Source of the DNA: Bacillus sp. CH30_1T
GTDB taxonomy: Bacteria; Bacillota; Bacilli; Bacillales; Bacillaceae_B
Direction of reading: 5' to 3'
Assembly (NCBI RefSeq): GCF_008364765.1
Contig: NZ_VTUY01000006.1
Location: forward strand, 53,168-117,167
Length of the DNA: 64,000 bases
Under the pieces are notes generated by a model. That model saw only the letters and a program-made list of their open reading frames with translations, did no database searches and had not been told where the DNA came from. Positions 1 to 9,112 of the stretch are shown piece after piece. A program made the translations under genes and the position numbers. Position 1 is the first letter of the stretch; each line of letters opens with the position of its first letter.

Positions 1-3000
1 AGAAGTATTAGATGAGAGTGGTACTACAGATGATGGCGTTGTAAAGGCGGATGCCAACTATAAAGCATTAAGTGATGCGATTGCCGATTTTGGCGGTCCG
101 ACTTATGCGTGGACGGAAGTTGCTCCTGAAAATAAAGTAGATGGTGGGGTTCCAGGGGGGAATATACGTGTCGGTTATTTATATAATCCTGAGCGTGTAA
201 CCCTAGCGGAAGGAACTAAAGGAGATGCGACTACTGCAGTAGCTTATGAAGACGGTACTTTAACGTTGAATCCGGGAAGAATCGATCCAACAAATCCTGC
301 ATTTGATGATAGCCGTAAACCATTAGCTGCACAGTTCAACTTTAATGGTGAAGACGTTATCGTCATCAATAATCACTTTAACTCTAAAGGTGGAGACCAG
401 CCATTATTCGGCAAGAATCAACCACCTGTATTAGGAAGTGAAGAGCAGCGTCTTAAAATCGCTGAAATTGTTAATTCCTTTGTAGCAGATATTCATGAGA
501 AGAATGAAAACGCTAATGTAGTCGTTATGGGAGATTTAAATGATTTTGAATACTCAGCACCTCTTCAAACTCTTAAAGGTGATGTGTTAACGAATCTTGT
601 TGAGACTCTTCCTGTTAGCGAACGATATACGTACACGTATCAAGGAAATGCACAAGTCTTAGATCACATGTTAGTATCTAACCGCCTTGCTGCGGGTGCG
701 GAATACGATATCGTAAACTTTAACTCTCCTTATATGGAAGAGCATGGACGGGCAAGTGATCATGACGCTTATGTAGGGAAGTTTGATTTATCTGTCGAAA
801 GTAATGATGAGTTTGATCTTTCGATTATGCACACGAATGATACACACGCACATGTAGAAGGGTATCCTCGATTATTCACGGCGGTTAACGAAATTCGTGC
901 CGAAAAAGAGAATGCCCTGTTGCTGGATGCAGGTGACGTATTCTCAGGTACGCTTTACTTCCGTCAATATGAAGGTCTTGCAGATCTCTGGTTCATGAAT
1001 CAGCTTGGCTTCGATGCCATGACCCTGGGGAACCATGAGTTTGATAAAGATTCTGCGACACTTGCTAATTTCATTAAAGAAATGAATTTCCCGATGGTTT
1101 CGTCCAACGTTACGGTAACAGGTGACGCAGATTTAGAACCACTGGTGAAAAATGAAATAGGGACTCCAGGTGAAGGTGGAAACATCTATCCGGCGATGAT
1201 CAAAGAGGTAGATGGGGAAAAGGTTGGAATCTTCGGATTAACAACACCTGATACAGAATTTATCTCTAACCCTGGAGACAATGTTGTTTTTGAAAATGCA
1301 GTTGAAAAATCAACGGCTACAATCGAAATGCTTGAGAATGAAGGGGTAAATAAAGTCATCGTTCTTTCTCACTTGGGATACTCAAATGATTTAGACCTGG
1401 CTGAAGAGGTAGATGGTCTTGATATCATCGTTGGTGGCCACTCTCATACTGTTCTTGACGAACCGGTGGTCATTGACAAAGAAGAACCGACCCTTATTGT
1501 TCAAGCTGGTGAATACTTAAACCTGCTTGGTTTACTGGATGTAACATTCAATGCTGAAGGTGTCGTAACGAGCCATAAAGGCGAAGTGCTGGCCCTTGAA
1601 AACTACGATGAAGATGCCGAAGCTCTTGCAAAAGTTCAGGAATATAAGGCACCACTTGAGGAATTAAAGAGAGAAGTCGTAGGAAAAACAGAAGTTGCCC
1701 TTAACGGGGAACGCTCAGAAGTACGAAGAAAAGAAACGAACTTAGGGAACGTAATTGCAGACGGTATGGTTGCAAAAGCAAATGAGTTTGTGAAAACACA
1801 CATCGGTCTTCAAAACGGTGGTGGAATCCGGGCTTCAATCGACGCTGGAGATATCACTCTTGGGGAAGTCTTAACGACGATGCCATTTGGCAATAATCTA
1901 GTTACACTTGATTTAACTGGAAAAGAAATCTTAGATGCTCTTGAGCATAGTGTAGCAAGGGTTGAAGGTACAGACGCACCAGGTGAATTCCTCCAGGTAT
2001 CAGGAATTAACTATAAATATGATATAAACAAGCCGGCAGGCGAACGGGTTTGGTTTGTTGAAGTGAAAACAGACAATGGATTTGAAGAATTAGATCCCGA
2101 AATGATGTATTCTGTTGCTACTAACGCTTTCACTGCAAATGGTGGAGACGGATACACCATGTTTAAAGAGGCAAAAGAAGATGGTCGTCAAACAGAATTG
2201 TTCGTTGTCGATTTTGAGGTGTTCACATCTTATCTTGAAAAGAACAGCCAGATTTCACCTGAAGTTGAAGGACGGATCGTTCAAGAAGCAGCACCGGAAG
2301 AATCGACTGAGTTTGATTTATCCATCATTCACACAAATGACACGCACGCCCATGTGGAAGGATATCCTCGACTGTTCACAGCTGTTAACGAGGTTCGTTC
2401 CGAGAAAGAGAATGCTTTGTTAGTAGATGCAGGGGATGTCTTCTCAGGAACTCTTTACTTCCGTCAATATTCAGGTCTTGCAGATCTCTGGTTCATGAAT
2501 GAACTTGGCTATGATGCCATGACATTAGGGAATCATGAATTTGATAAAGACTCTAAAACATTAGCCGACTTTATTAAAGAAATGAACTTCCCTATGGTTT
2601 CCTCAAACGTTACTGTAACAGGTGATGAAGAGTTAGAACCATTAGTGAAGAATGAAATAGGCACTCCTGGTGAAGGTGGCAACATTTATCCAGCCATCAT
2701 AAAAGAAGTAGATGGAGAGAAAGTAGGTATCTTTGGCTTAACGACTTCAGAAACAGAATTCCTATCAAGTCCCGGAGAAAACGTGGTATTCGAAGATGCT
2801 GCTGAGAAATCAACTGCTACGGTTGAAATGCTTCAAAATGAAGGTGTAAATAAAATCATCGTTCTTTCTCATTTGGGTTATTCACATGACCTGGAGCTGG
2901 CCGAAGCTGTTGATGGAATCGATGTTATCGTGGGCGGGCACTCTCACACCGTATTAGAAGAGCCGGTAGTGATTGAGAAGGAAGAACCTACACTGATTGT

Positions 3001-3892
3001 CCAAGCTGGGGAATATTTAAATCTACTTGGATTATTGGATGTAACCTTTAATGCTGAGGGTGTCGTTACTAGTCATGAAGGTGAGGTCCTCGACCTGGAA
3101 TCATACGAAGAGGATGCAGAGGCCCTTGCGAAAGTAAATGAATTCAAGGCTCCTCTGGAAGAAATTAAAAATGAAGTAGTAGGTAAGACGAAGGTAGCTC
3201 TAAATGGTGAGCGTGCTGATGTTCGTACGAAAGAAACGAATCTGGGAAATCTGATTGCTGACGCCATGGTAGCAAAAGCAAATGAGTCCGTTAAGACACA
3301 TATCGGTCTTCAAAATGGTGGCGGTATTCGGGCATCCATCGATAAAGGCAAGATTACATTAGGCGAAGTTTTAACCACGATGCCATTCGGAAATAATCTT
3401 GTGACACTCGACTTAACCGGTCAGGAACTTTTAGATGCTCTTGAACATGGTGTAAGCGGGGTAGAAACAGGAGAAGGGCGATTCCTTCAAGTATCAGGTA
3501 TCAACTTCAAGTATGATATAAACAAACCGGTCGGAGAAAGAGTATGGTTTGTTGAAGTGAAAACAGATAAAGGTTTTGAAAAAATCAAAACCGACAAGAT
3601 GTATACAGTAGCAACAAATGCCTTTACAGCTGATGGTGGAGACGGGTATACCATGTTTAAAACAGCTAAGGATGAAGGTCGAATGACAGAGTTGTATCAG
3701 GTGGACTACGAAGTATTCACTGACTATTTAGCTAAAAACAAAAAAGTGGCTCCTAAAGTAGAAGGCAGAATCATTCAGGAAGTACAGCAAGATGATTCAG
3801 ATGATGGAGACTGGCAGGATGATTTCTTCGACTTTATCAAGAAATTGAAAAACTGGTTATGCACATTGTTTGGACTTTGTGGAAGACCATAA
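1..3892 (+). CDS. Secreted endonuclease/5'-nucleotidase multidomain protein (5'-truncated by window)
   Basis: The reading frame is open from base 2, so the N-terminus lies outside the window; about 1296 residues are visible. First comes an endonuclease/exonuclease/phosphatase domain (ending near base 800) with NNHFNSKGG, VVMGDLND and the terminal SDHD motif. Two consecutive UshA-like 5'-nucleotidase modules follow, each with HTNDTHAH, DAGDVFSGT, GNHEFD, GGHSHT and a C-terminal nucleotide-binding domain (GGGIRAS, NGGDGY or DGGDGY). Bacillus YhcR-type proteins combine similar domains and degrade extracellular nucleic acids and nucleotides for phosphate or nucleoside salvage. No LPXTG anchor is visible at the C-terminus, which ends in an acidic stretch and a short hydrophobic Cys-containing tail. 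Function is inferred from the domains; the doubled nucleotidase is unusual. Confidence 0.9.
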   Translation, partial: EVLDESGTTDDGVVKADANYKALSDAIADFGGPTYAWTEVAPENKVDGGVPGGNIRVGYLYNPERVTLAEGTKGDATTAVAYEDGTLTLNPGRIDPTNPAFDDSRKPLAAQFNFNGEDVIVINNHFNSKGGDQPLFGKNQPPVLGSEEQRLKIAEIVNSFVADIHEKNENANVVVMGDLNDFEYSAPLQTLKGDVLTNLVETLPVSERYTYTYQGNAQVLDHMLVSNRLAAGAEYDIVNFNSPYMEEHGRASDHDAYVGKFDLSVESNDEFDLSIMHTNDTHAHVEGYPRLFTAVNEIRAEKENALLLDAGDVFSGTLYFRQYEGLADLWFMNQLGFDAMTLGNHEFDKDSATLANFIKEMNFPMVSSNVTVTGDADLEPLVKNEIGTPGEGGNIYPAMIKEVDGEKVGIFGLTTPDTEFISNPGDNVVFENAVEKSTATIEMLENEGVNKVIVLSHLGYSNDLDLAEEVDGLDIIVGGHSHTVLDEPVVIDKEEPTLIVQAGEYLNLLGLLDVTFNAEGVVTSHKGEVLALENYDEDAEALAKVQEYKAPLEELKREVVGKTEVALNGERSEVRRKETNLGNVIADGMVAKANEFVKTHIGLQNGGGIRASIDAGDITLGEVLTTMPFGNNLVTLDLTGKEILDALEHSVARVEGTDAPGEFLQVSGINYKYDINKPAGERVWFVEVKTDNGFEELDPEMMYSVATNAFTANGGDGYTMFKEAKEDGRQTELFVVDFEVFTSYLEKNSQISPEVEGRIVQEAAPEESTEFDLSIIHTNDTHAHVEGYPRLFTAVNEVRSEKENALLVDAGDVFSGTLYFRQYSGLADLWFMNELGYDAMTLGNHEFDKDSKTLADFIKEMNFPMVSSNVTVTGDEELEPLVKNEIGTPGEGGNIYPAIIKEVDGEKVGIFGLTTSETEFLSSPGENVVFEDAAEKSTATVEMLQNEGVNKIIVLSHLGYSHDLELAEAVDGIDVIVGGHSHTVLEEPVVIEKEEPTLIVQAGEYLNLLGLLDVTFNAEGVVTSHEGEVLDLESYEEDAEALAKVNEFKAPLEEIKNEVVGKTKVALNGERADVRTKETNLGNLIADAMVAKANESVKTHIGLQNGGGIRASIDKGKITLGEVLTTMPFGNNLVTLDLTGQELLDALEHGVSGVETGEGRFLQVSGINFKYDINKPVGERVWFVEVKTDKGFEKIKTDKMYTVATNAFTADGGDGYTMFKTAKDEGRMTELYQVDYEVFTDYLAKNKKVAPKVEGRIIQEVQQDDSDDGDWQDDFFDFIKKLKNWLCTLFGLCGRP
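809..3790 (+). repeat. In-gene tandem duplication, 1500-bp period
   Basis: The 5'-nucleotidase module starting at base 809 (EFDLSIMHTNDTHAH) starts again at base 2309 (EFDLSIIHTNDTHAH), exactly 1500 bp or 500 codons later. The two copies are highly similar in protein and DNA, and all metal-ligand motifs are kept in both. The second copy has a slightly shorter linker near GVSGVETGEG. Confidence 0.9.
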
Positions 3893-3912
3893 TAGAAAAA
3901 CTTCAACATCAA

Positions 3913-3946
3913 AAAAGCACTGGCTGAATTTTCAACCAGTGCTTTT
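3913..3946. terminator. Bidirectional Rho-independent terminator
   Basis: An 11-bp stem (AAAAGCACTGG / CCAGTGCTTTT) with A/T tails on both sides lies between the convergent nuclease gene and trhO, so it can serve both. Confidence 0.85.
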
Positions 3947-3956
3947 CTTAGATTAT

Positions 3957-4922
3957 TTAGATAGTCTCCGTTTCCTTCTCCCGCTCAATCACTGCCAAAC
4001 GCTGTGCCACTTCTTCCTCTGTCAAATCATGCTCTTTAATGTAGCGGTTTTCAGGGCTCTTGCGGCATTCATCAGAGCAGCTTCTCATATACTTATGCTC
4101 GTTTTCTTCAGAGCAAAGAATTTTTCGGTTACAAGGCGGGTGCGCACAGTTTACGTAGCGCTCACAAGGTTCACCTGTGTAGTAGTCTTTCCCGACAACG
4201 ACATGCTCTGTCTGGTTGACAGGAACACCGATACGCTCATCGAACACGTAAAGCTGACCGTCCCATAGCTGACCTTTCACTTCAGGGTCTTGTCCGTAAG
4301 TGACGATTCCACCATGAAGCTGTGCTACATCCTCAAAGCCTTCTTTCACTAACCAGCCTGAGAATTTTTCACAGCGGATACCACCCGTACAATACGTGAT
4401 GATTTTCTTGCCTTCCAGTTTATCTTTATTATCACGGACCCAATTCGGAAGATCGCGGAAGTTTTTGATATCAGGCTTCACGGCTCCTCTGAAGTGTCCC
4501 AATTCATATTCATAGTCATTTCTTGCATCAAGAAGAATCGTATCTTCCTGCTGGATTTGTTCAAAGAAATCCTTTGGCTCAAGGTATTTACCTGTGAGTT
4601 CATTCGGATTCACATCATCTTCAAGACGAAGTGTCACAAGTTCTGGACGGTGCTTAACTTTCAATTTCTTGAAGGCATGACCATCAGCTTCGTCAATTTT
4701 GAACACAGTGTCCGAGAAGTGAGGATCCTTTCTCATCGCTTCCATATAAGCATCTGTCTGTTCAATCGTACCGGAACATGTTCCGTTGATTCCTTCAGAT
4801 GAAATCAGTATACGTCCCATAAGGCCAAGCTCCTCACACAATTCTTTATGCTGGGCCGTAACCTCCTCGGGATTCTCAATGGCTACATAGTTGTAATACA
4901 GTAGTACTCGATAATTTTTCAT
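3957..4922 (-). CDS. trhO: tRNA uridine(34) hydroxylase (rhodanese family)
   Basis: A 321-residue protein of the YceA/YbfQ family. TrhO forms 5-hydroxyuridine at the wobble position 34 of some tRNAs, the step before 5-methoxyuridine. An N-terminal acylphosphatase-like domain is followed by a rhodanese domain with the catalytic loop CTGGIRCEK, then a Cys-rich C-terminal segment (CERYVNC, CNRKILC, CSDEC) typical of the Gram-positive form. The start is set at ATG 4922 because AGGTGG lies just upstream; the in-frame GTG at 4934 falls inside that ribosome binding site. The gene stands alone. Confidence 0.92.
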   Translation of the reverse strand: MKNYRVLLYYNYVAIENPEEVTAQHKELCEELGLMGRILISSEGINGTCSGTIEQTDAYMEAMRKDPHFSDTVFKIDEADGHAFKKLKVKHRPELVTLRLEDDVNPNELTGKYLEPKDFFEQIQQEDTILLDARNDYEYELGHFRGAVKPDIKNFRDLPNWVRDNKDKLEGKKIITYCTGGIRCEKFSGWLVKEGFEDVAQLHGGIVTYGQDPEVKGQLWDGQLYVFDERIGVPVNQTEHVVVGKDYYTGEPCERYVNCAHPPCNRKILCSEENEHKYMRSCSDECRKSPENRYIKEHDLTEEEVAQRLAVIEREKETETI

Positions 4923-5283
4923 GTTTATTTCCACCTATCGATATATATTTGCAAGATATAATCTTAGGATTCTGTTCCTTATTACTCTTACGATGTACTA
5001 TTATAACAAATTTTTAAAGAAATGCATTATGTATGATGGGGAAAAGGTGGGTTTTGCAAGGAAAAGTTGGTGGAAATTGGTTCTAGATTAGTATTACTAG
5101 AGAGAGGCTGTGAGGTATCTGTCATCTTCCTATTTTAGCTTTTCTGTCCAACATCCGTATATCTCTCACTTTGTAAGTATCCTCGCCGAAAGAAATACCT
5201 TCAAAAGAATCTCACCAATGCTGCTGAGCAAAAAACAAATTCCTAAAAAACTTTCTACTCCACATAGGATTTTCCAACTTTAT
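4923..5283. other. Intergenic region, no convincing gene
   Basis: AT-rich DNA between divergent trhO and the M20 operon. A 63-codon frame (5110-5301) has no ribosome binding site and low-complexity composition, and I do not believe it. The right edge leads into the operator described next. Confidence 0.6.
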
Positions 5284-5328
5284 ATCGAATATATTTATTA
5301 ACGGTATTATTAAGGAACTTTTCCTTAA
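5284..5328 (+). promoter_or_regulatory. Shared operator-like element upstream of M20 operon
   Basis: It contains ATCGAA, then TTATTAACGG (5295-5304), a 7-nt gap, and the perfect inverted repeat TTAAGGAA-CTT-TTCCTTAA (5310-5328). The same blocks in the same order precede the AbgT transporter gene at 10550-10591. An in-frame ATG at 5329 abuts the palindrome, which argues that the real start is downstream at 5359. The natural candidate to bind it is the regulator encoded at 9113-10423 (inference). Confidence 0.7.
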
Positions 5329-5358
5329 ATGATCATTCGACCGAAAAGGAGATTTTTC

Positions 5359-6561
5359 ATGAAGTTAAAGCAGCTTGTCCAATCAGTAGAGAAAGAAGTC
5401 ATAGAATTACGCAGACACCTTCACCAATTCCCAGAGGTGAGTGGAGAGGAATTCGAAACATCGAAAACGATTCAGGTGAAATTAGCAGAAGTAGGGATTC
5501 CATATAAAACGGGCTATGCCAAAACAGGAGTGCTTGGAATCATTAAAGGAGAAAAACCTGGAGGTACGGTCGCATTAAGAGCCGATATTGATGCACTGCC
5601 AATCCAGGAGGAAAATGATCTCTCCTACAAATCCACTATCCACAACAAAATGCATGCGTGCGGTCATGATGCCCATACGGCCATGCTCGTTGGTACAGGG
5701 AAAGTATTGAATCAACTAAAACCGGAAATAGCAGGTACGATTCTTCTTGTCTTCCAACCGGCGGAGGAGAATGCCCCTGTAGGAGGTTCTCAGCAAATGA
5801 TGGACGATGGACTATTCGATGAATATACGCCTGACGTCATTTTCGGGCAGCATGTATGGCCGGACCTGCCTGTCGGGGAAATCGGAGTGCTCCATCATGA
5901 AATCATGGGAGCTTCGGACCGCTTTAAGATTACCGTTAAAGGCTCTGGTGGTCATGCGAGCATGCCTCACCAATCCAATGACGCCATCATTATTGCCAAT
6001 AACCTCATTACCCAGCTTCAAACGATCGTGAGCCGAAATACAGATCCCATCGATTCTGCGGTCCTCACCATCGGGAAAATAGAAGGAGGCTATCGCTACA
6101 ATGTCATTGCGGATGAAGTAACCCTTGAGGGAACCATTCGAACCTTCAAACCGGAAGTGAATGAAATGGTGAAGGACCGTTTTCACTCCATCATTGAAGG
6201 AGTAGGGAAAAGCTTTGGGGCTCACATGACCATCGACTATTTAGATGGATACCCCGCGACGGTCAACACACCTCAATGGGCAGATGAAGTGCGTAACGCT
6301 GCCCGAAAAGTACTTGGAGAAGAAGCTGTACCTGTGGTATCGCCGTCTCTTGGAGGAGAGGATTTCTCCCGCTTTCTGAAGAAATATCCTGGTGCCTTCT
6401 ACTGGCTGGGGACAGCTGTGAAGGATTCTGAACCACAATACCCTCTCCATGACCCGAGATTTAAACTAAATGAAAGTGCATTGCCTAAAGGGATTGAAGT
6501 GATGGCCCAGCTTGCACTGGATACCTTGAAAAAGCTTGAAAAAAGGAGTCTTGAAAGATGA
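5359..6561 (+). CDS. M20 family metallopeptidase (amidohydrolase)
   Basis: About 400 residues, resembling the HipO/YxeP/YtnL N-acyl-amino-acid amidohydrolases that release an amino acid from an N-acyl or peptide-like amide in the cytoplasm with two bound metals. Motifs are the metal ligands in MHACGHDAHT, the Glu pair in QPAEEN, the dimerisation-domain GGHAS, and GGEDF near the end. The ATG at 5359 follows AAAGGAG; an upstream ATG at 5329 overlaps the operator and is rejected. It is the first of three M20 genes and overlaps the next by 4 bp (ATGA), indicating translational coupling. The exact substrate is unknown; the AbgT neighbour suggests p-aminobenzoyl-glutamate or related N-acyl amino acids. 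Confidence 0.88.
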   Translation: MKLKQLVQSVEKEVIELRRHLHQFPEVSGEEFETSKTIQVKLAEVGIPYKTGYAKTGVLGIIKGEKPGGTVALRADIDALPIQEENDLSYKSTIHNKMHACGHDAHTAMLVGTGKVLNQLKPEIAGTILLVFQPAEENAPVGGSQQMMDDGLFDEYTPDVIFGQHVWPDLPVGEIGVLHHEIMGASDRFKITVKGSGGHASMPHQSNDAIIIANNLITQLQTIVSRNTDPIDSAVLTIGKIEGGYRYNVIADEVTLEGTIRTFKPEVNEMVKDRFHSIIEGVGKSFGAHMTIDYLDGYPATVNTPQWADEVRNAARKVLGEEAVPVVSPSLGGEDFSRFLKKYPGAFYWLGTAVKDSEPQYPLHDPRFKLNESALPKGIEVMAQLALDTLKKLEKRSLER

Positions 6562-7880
6562 AAACTGTTGAACATTTTATTAATGAAATATCACAGGCAC
6601 TCACTGCCTTCAGACGCACCTTTCATCAGAAGCCCGAACTGGGGTTCACTGAATATGTCACCACCTATCTGATCGGAAAAGAATTAATCAACCTCGGCTT
6701 CATGGTTCACCTTGGAAAAGATGCTTTGGAGTCCACGGAACGAATGGGGGTTCCCCTACAGGAATATTTAGTCCTTCAAGAAGAACGTGCCATAAAAGAA
6801 GGCGTGGAAAAGGGCTGGCTCGATAAAATGAAGGGCGGTCATACAGGATTGGCTGCCACATTTGATACAGGAAAGCCCGGTCCACATATGGCGTTCCGTT
6901 TTGATATCGATGCCCTGCCCATAAAAGAAGCGAATGATCCTGATCACCACATGCCAATGAAAGAAGGTTTTCGTTCCCAAAATGAAGGGATCATGCATGC
7001 TTGCGGTCATGACGGTCACGCTGCTATCGGCCTGGGGGTGGCAACCTTCCTGTCAGCATACAAAGATCAGCTCTCAGGAAGGTTCACTCTCCTCTTCCAG
7101 CCTGCTGAAGAAGGTGGACGGGGAGCAAAAGCCATGGTAAAAAAAGGCTGGCTGGAGAATGTCGATTACTTTGCAAGCGGTCATATCGGCATTCGGGATT
7201 TAAAGCTTGGACGAGTGTATGCTACGACTCATTCTTTTCTCGCTTCATCCAAAATCAACGTCACCTATAAAGGAAAAGCGGCCCACGCAGGTCTCGAGCC
7301 TGAAAAAGGGAAGAATGCTTTATTGGCTGCGGCTGCGGCAAGTCTTCACCTTTACAATATCCCGCGCCATTCTGACGGGGCGACCAGGATCAATGTCGGG
7401 AAGCTTCAAGGGGGAGCAGGCCGAAACATCATTGCCGATGAAGCTCATCTTGAAATGGAAACAAGAGGGGAAACGACTGCCATCAATCAGTACATGCAGA
7501 AGGAAGCTCTGCGTATCCTTCAAGCATCGGGAGACCTTTATGGTGTGGAAACCGGCATCGATGTGGTGGGAGAGACGGTTGAAGCAGCATGTAACCCTGA
7601 ATGGATTCAGTGGTTAAAGGATGTGGGAGAGGAAAGTGCATTTATATCCGAAATCCATGATGGTTTACCTTTAAAGGCATCAGAAGATGTGACCTATATG
7701 ATGAATGAGGTACAAAATCAGGGTGGAAAAGCAACCTACATGGTATTTGGAACAAGATTGAAAAACGGACATCATCACCATCGATTCGATTTTGAAGAGG
7801 GCGTCTTAAACGTGGCAGTGGATGCCTTCGCACGTATTATTCTAAAATTATCTCACCTAAAAGAGGAGGTTGCGAGTTGA
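6558..7880 (+). CDS. M20 family amidohydrolase, AbgA/AbgB-like
   Basis: A 440-residue M20 peptidase with RRTFHQKPELGF at the N-terminus, HACGHDGHAA, FQPAEEGGRGA, an AHAGLEP lid-domain motif and an HHHHRFDFEE segment near the end. The length and the long insertion after the N-terminal motif resemble the p-aminobenzoyl-glutamate hydrolase subunits AbgA/AbgB, which cleave the folate breakdown product p-aminobenzoyl-glutamate. It overlaps the preceding stop by 4 bp and its own stop overlaps the TTG start of the next gene, so the three peptidases form one operon. The paralogue just upstream may be a partner subunit or an enzyme of different specificity. Confidence 0.87.
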   Translation: MKTVEHFINEISQALTAFRRTFHQKPELGFTEYVTTYLIGKELINLGFMVHLGKDALESTERMGVPLQEYLVLQEERAIKEGVEKGWLDKMKGGHTGLAATFDTGKPGPHMAFRFDIDALPIKEANDPDHHMPMKEGFRSQNEGIMHACGHDGHAAIGLGVATFLSAYKDQLSGRFTLLFQPAEEGGRGAKAMVKKGWLENVDYFASGHIGIRDLKLGRVYATTHSFLASSKINVTYKGKAAHAGLEPEKGKNALLAAAAASLHLYNIPRHSDGATRINVGKLQGGAGRNIIADEAHLEMETRGETTAINQYMQKEALRILQASGDLYGVETGIDVVGETVEAACNPEWIQWLKDVGEESAFISEIHDGLPLKASEDVTYMMNEVQNQGGKATYMVFGTRLKNGHHHHRFDFEEGVLNVAVDAFARIILKLSHLKEEVAS

Positions 7881-9109
7881 AAGAATGGTTAAGAACAACT
7901 CTAGAAGCATTAAATTTGGTTGACACGATGGAACAACCCGATGGATTTACGAGATTAGGATATTCCAAGGAAGAGACTGCTTCCATGAATGTGTTTCGGG
8001 ACGTTGCAGAAACGTTAGGGTTATCCGTACAGAGGGACCGGGCAGGGAATCTATTTGCCAGGTGGGAAGGGGAGACCAGTCAAGTTATCATGACCGGATC
8101 TCATCTCGATACGGTTGAAAACGGGGGAGGCTATGATGGAGTAGCCGGTGTCCTGTGTGGACTGGGAGCCGTGAAAGCATTAAAAGACCGTGGTTTCAAA
8201 CCCCATCACTCCATTGAAGTGGCCTGTTTTGCCTCTGAAGAGTCAGCACGTTTCGGTGTTTCTACTCTAGGAAGTAAATGTGTGGCAGGAATTCTTGATA
8301 AATCAGTAGAAAACGTAAGAGACCAGCGCGGGGTCAGCATTAAAGAAGCAGTGGAATCAATGGGCTTAAACTGGTCATCTGTTGAAAAAGCTGAACGCTC
8401 CCGAGAGGAAATCCTCTCTTTCATCGAGCTTCATATCGAACAAGGGACCCAAATCGAAGATCATGCTGCTCAATTCGGAATTGTCCGGGGTGTAGCCTGT
8501 CCGATCCGCTTGAAGGTAAAGGTGGAAGGAATGGCTGGTCATACGGGAACGACACCAATGGGGAAACGGGCGGACGCCCTTGTGGCTCTAGCTCCCCTAA
8601 TCACATTTGTTTCCCAAGAAGCGGAAAAGCTATCAAGCCAGTCCCAGAAACCACTTGTAGCAACCGTCAGCACGATGAACGTGAAACCGAACGTCATGAA
8701 TGTGATCCCGGGCGATGCAGAAGCGGGAATCGATATCCGATCCGTCGACGATGACCTAAAGCGATCCATGGCCGATAAAATAATTGAAAAGTGTCGAAGC
8801 TTAGAGATTGAATTTAATGTTACAATCAACATAGAAACTCTTGTAGAAAATCCTTCTATTCTATTAGATGAAAAGCTGACAGCCAGAGTCAAACAAGCCG
8901 GGGAAACCCTGGGGTACGACACCTTTGACATGGACAGCGGGGCAGGGCATGACGTCATGAATATGGCAGCGAAATGGCCATCTGCTTTAGTATTCATTCC
9001 CTGTGAAAAAGGGATCAGCCATCATCCAAAGGAACATAGCTCATTAGAAGACTTGTATGCAGGAGTCGAGATTCTAGCTGAAGTATTGCGGCAAGAAGCA
9101 GGTGAATAA
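7877..9109 (+). CDS. M20 family hydrolase, allantoate amidohydrolase/N-carbamoylase type
   Basis: A 410-residue enzyme with the signatures of allantoate amidohydrolase, ureidoglycolate hydrolase and N-carbamoyl-L-amino-acid hydrolase: SHLDTVENGGGYDG, the Glu pair in SEESARFG, the LHIEQG histidine, AGHTGTTPM and SGAGHDVMNMA. These enzymes hydrolyse ureido or carbamoyl amides. The start is TTG 7877, supported by AGGAGG six bases upstream and an overlap with the previous stop. Placement in an AbgT-type operon points to scavenging of modified amino acids rather than purine breakdown, but this is inference. Confidence 0.88.
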   Translation: MKEWLRTTLEALNLVDTMEQPDGFTRLGYSKEETASMNVFRDVAETLGLSVQRDRAGNLFARWEGETSQVIMTGSHLDTVENGGGYDGVAGVLCGLGAVKALKDRGFKPHHSIEVACFASEESARFGVSTLGSKCVAGILDKSVENVRDQRGVSIKEAVESMGLNWSSVEKAERSREEILSFIELHIEQGTQIEDHAAQFGIVRGVACPIRLKVKVEGMAGHTGTTPMGKRADALVALAPLITFVSQEAEKLSSQSQKPLVATVSTMNVKPNVMNVIPGDAEAGIDIRSVDDDLKRSMADKIIEKCRSLEIEFNVTINIETLVENPSILLDEKLTARVKQAGETLGYDTFDMDSGAGHDVMNMAAKWPSALVFIPCEKGISHHPKEHSSLEDLYAGVEILAEVLRQEAGE

Positions 9110-9112
9110 CAG

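Noticed and set aside
4932..4934. GTG as start of trhO
   Set aside because: It lies inside the AGGTGG ribosome binding site of the ATG at 4922.
5110..5301. 63-codon frame between trhO and the M20 operon
   Set aside because: No ribosome binding site, low-complexity composition, and its end overlaps the operator region.
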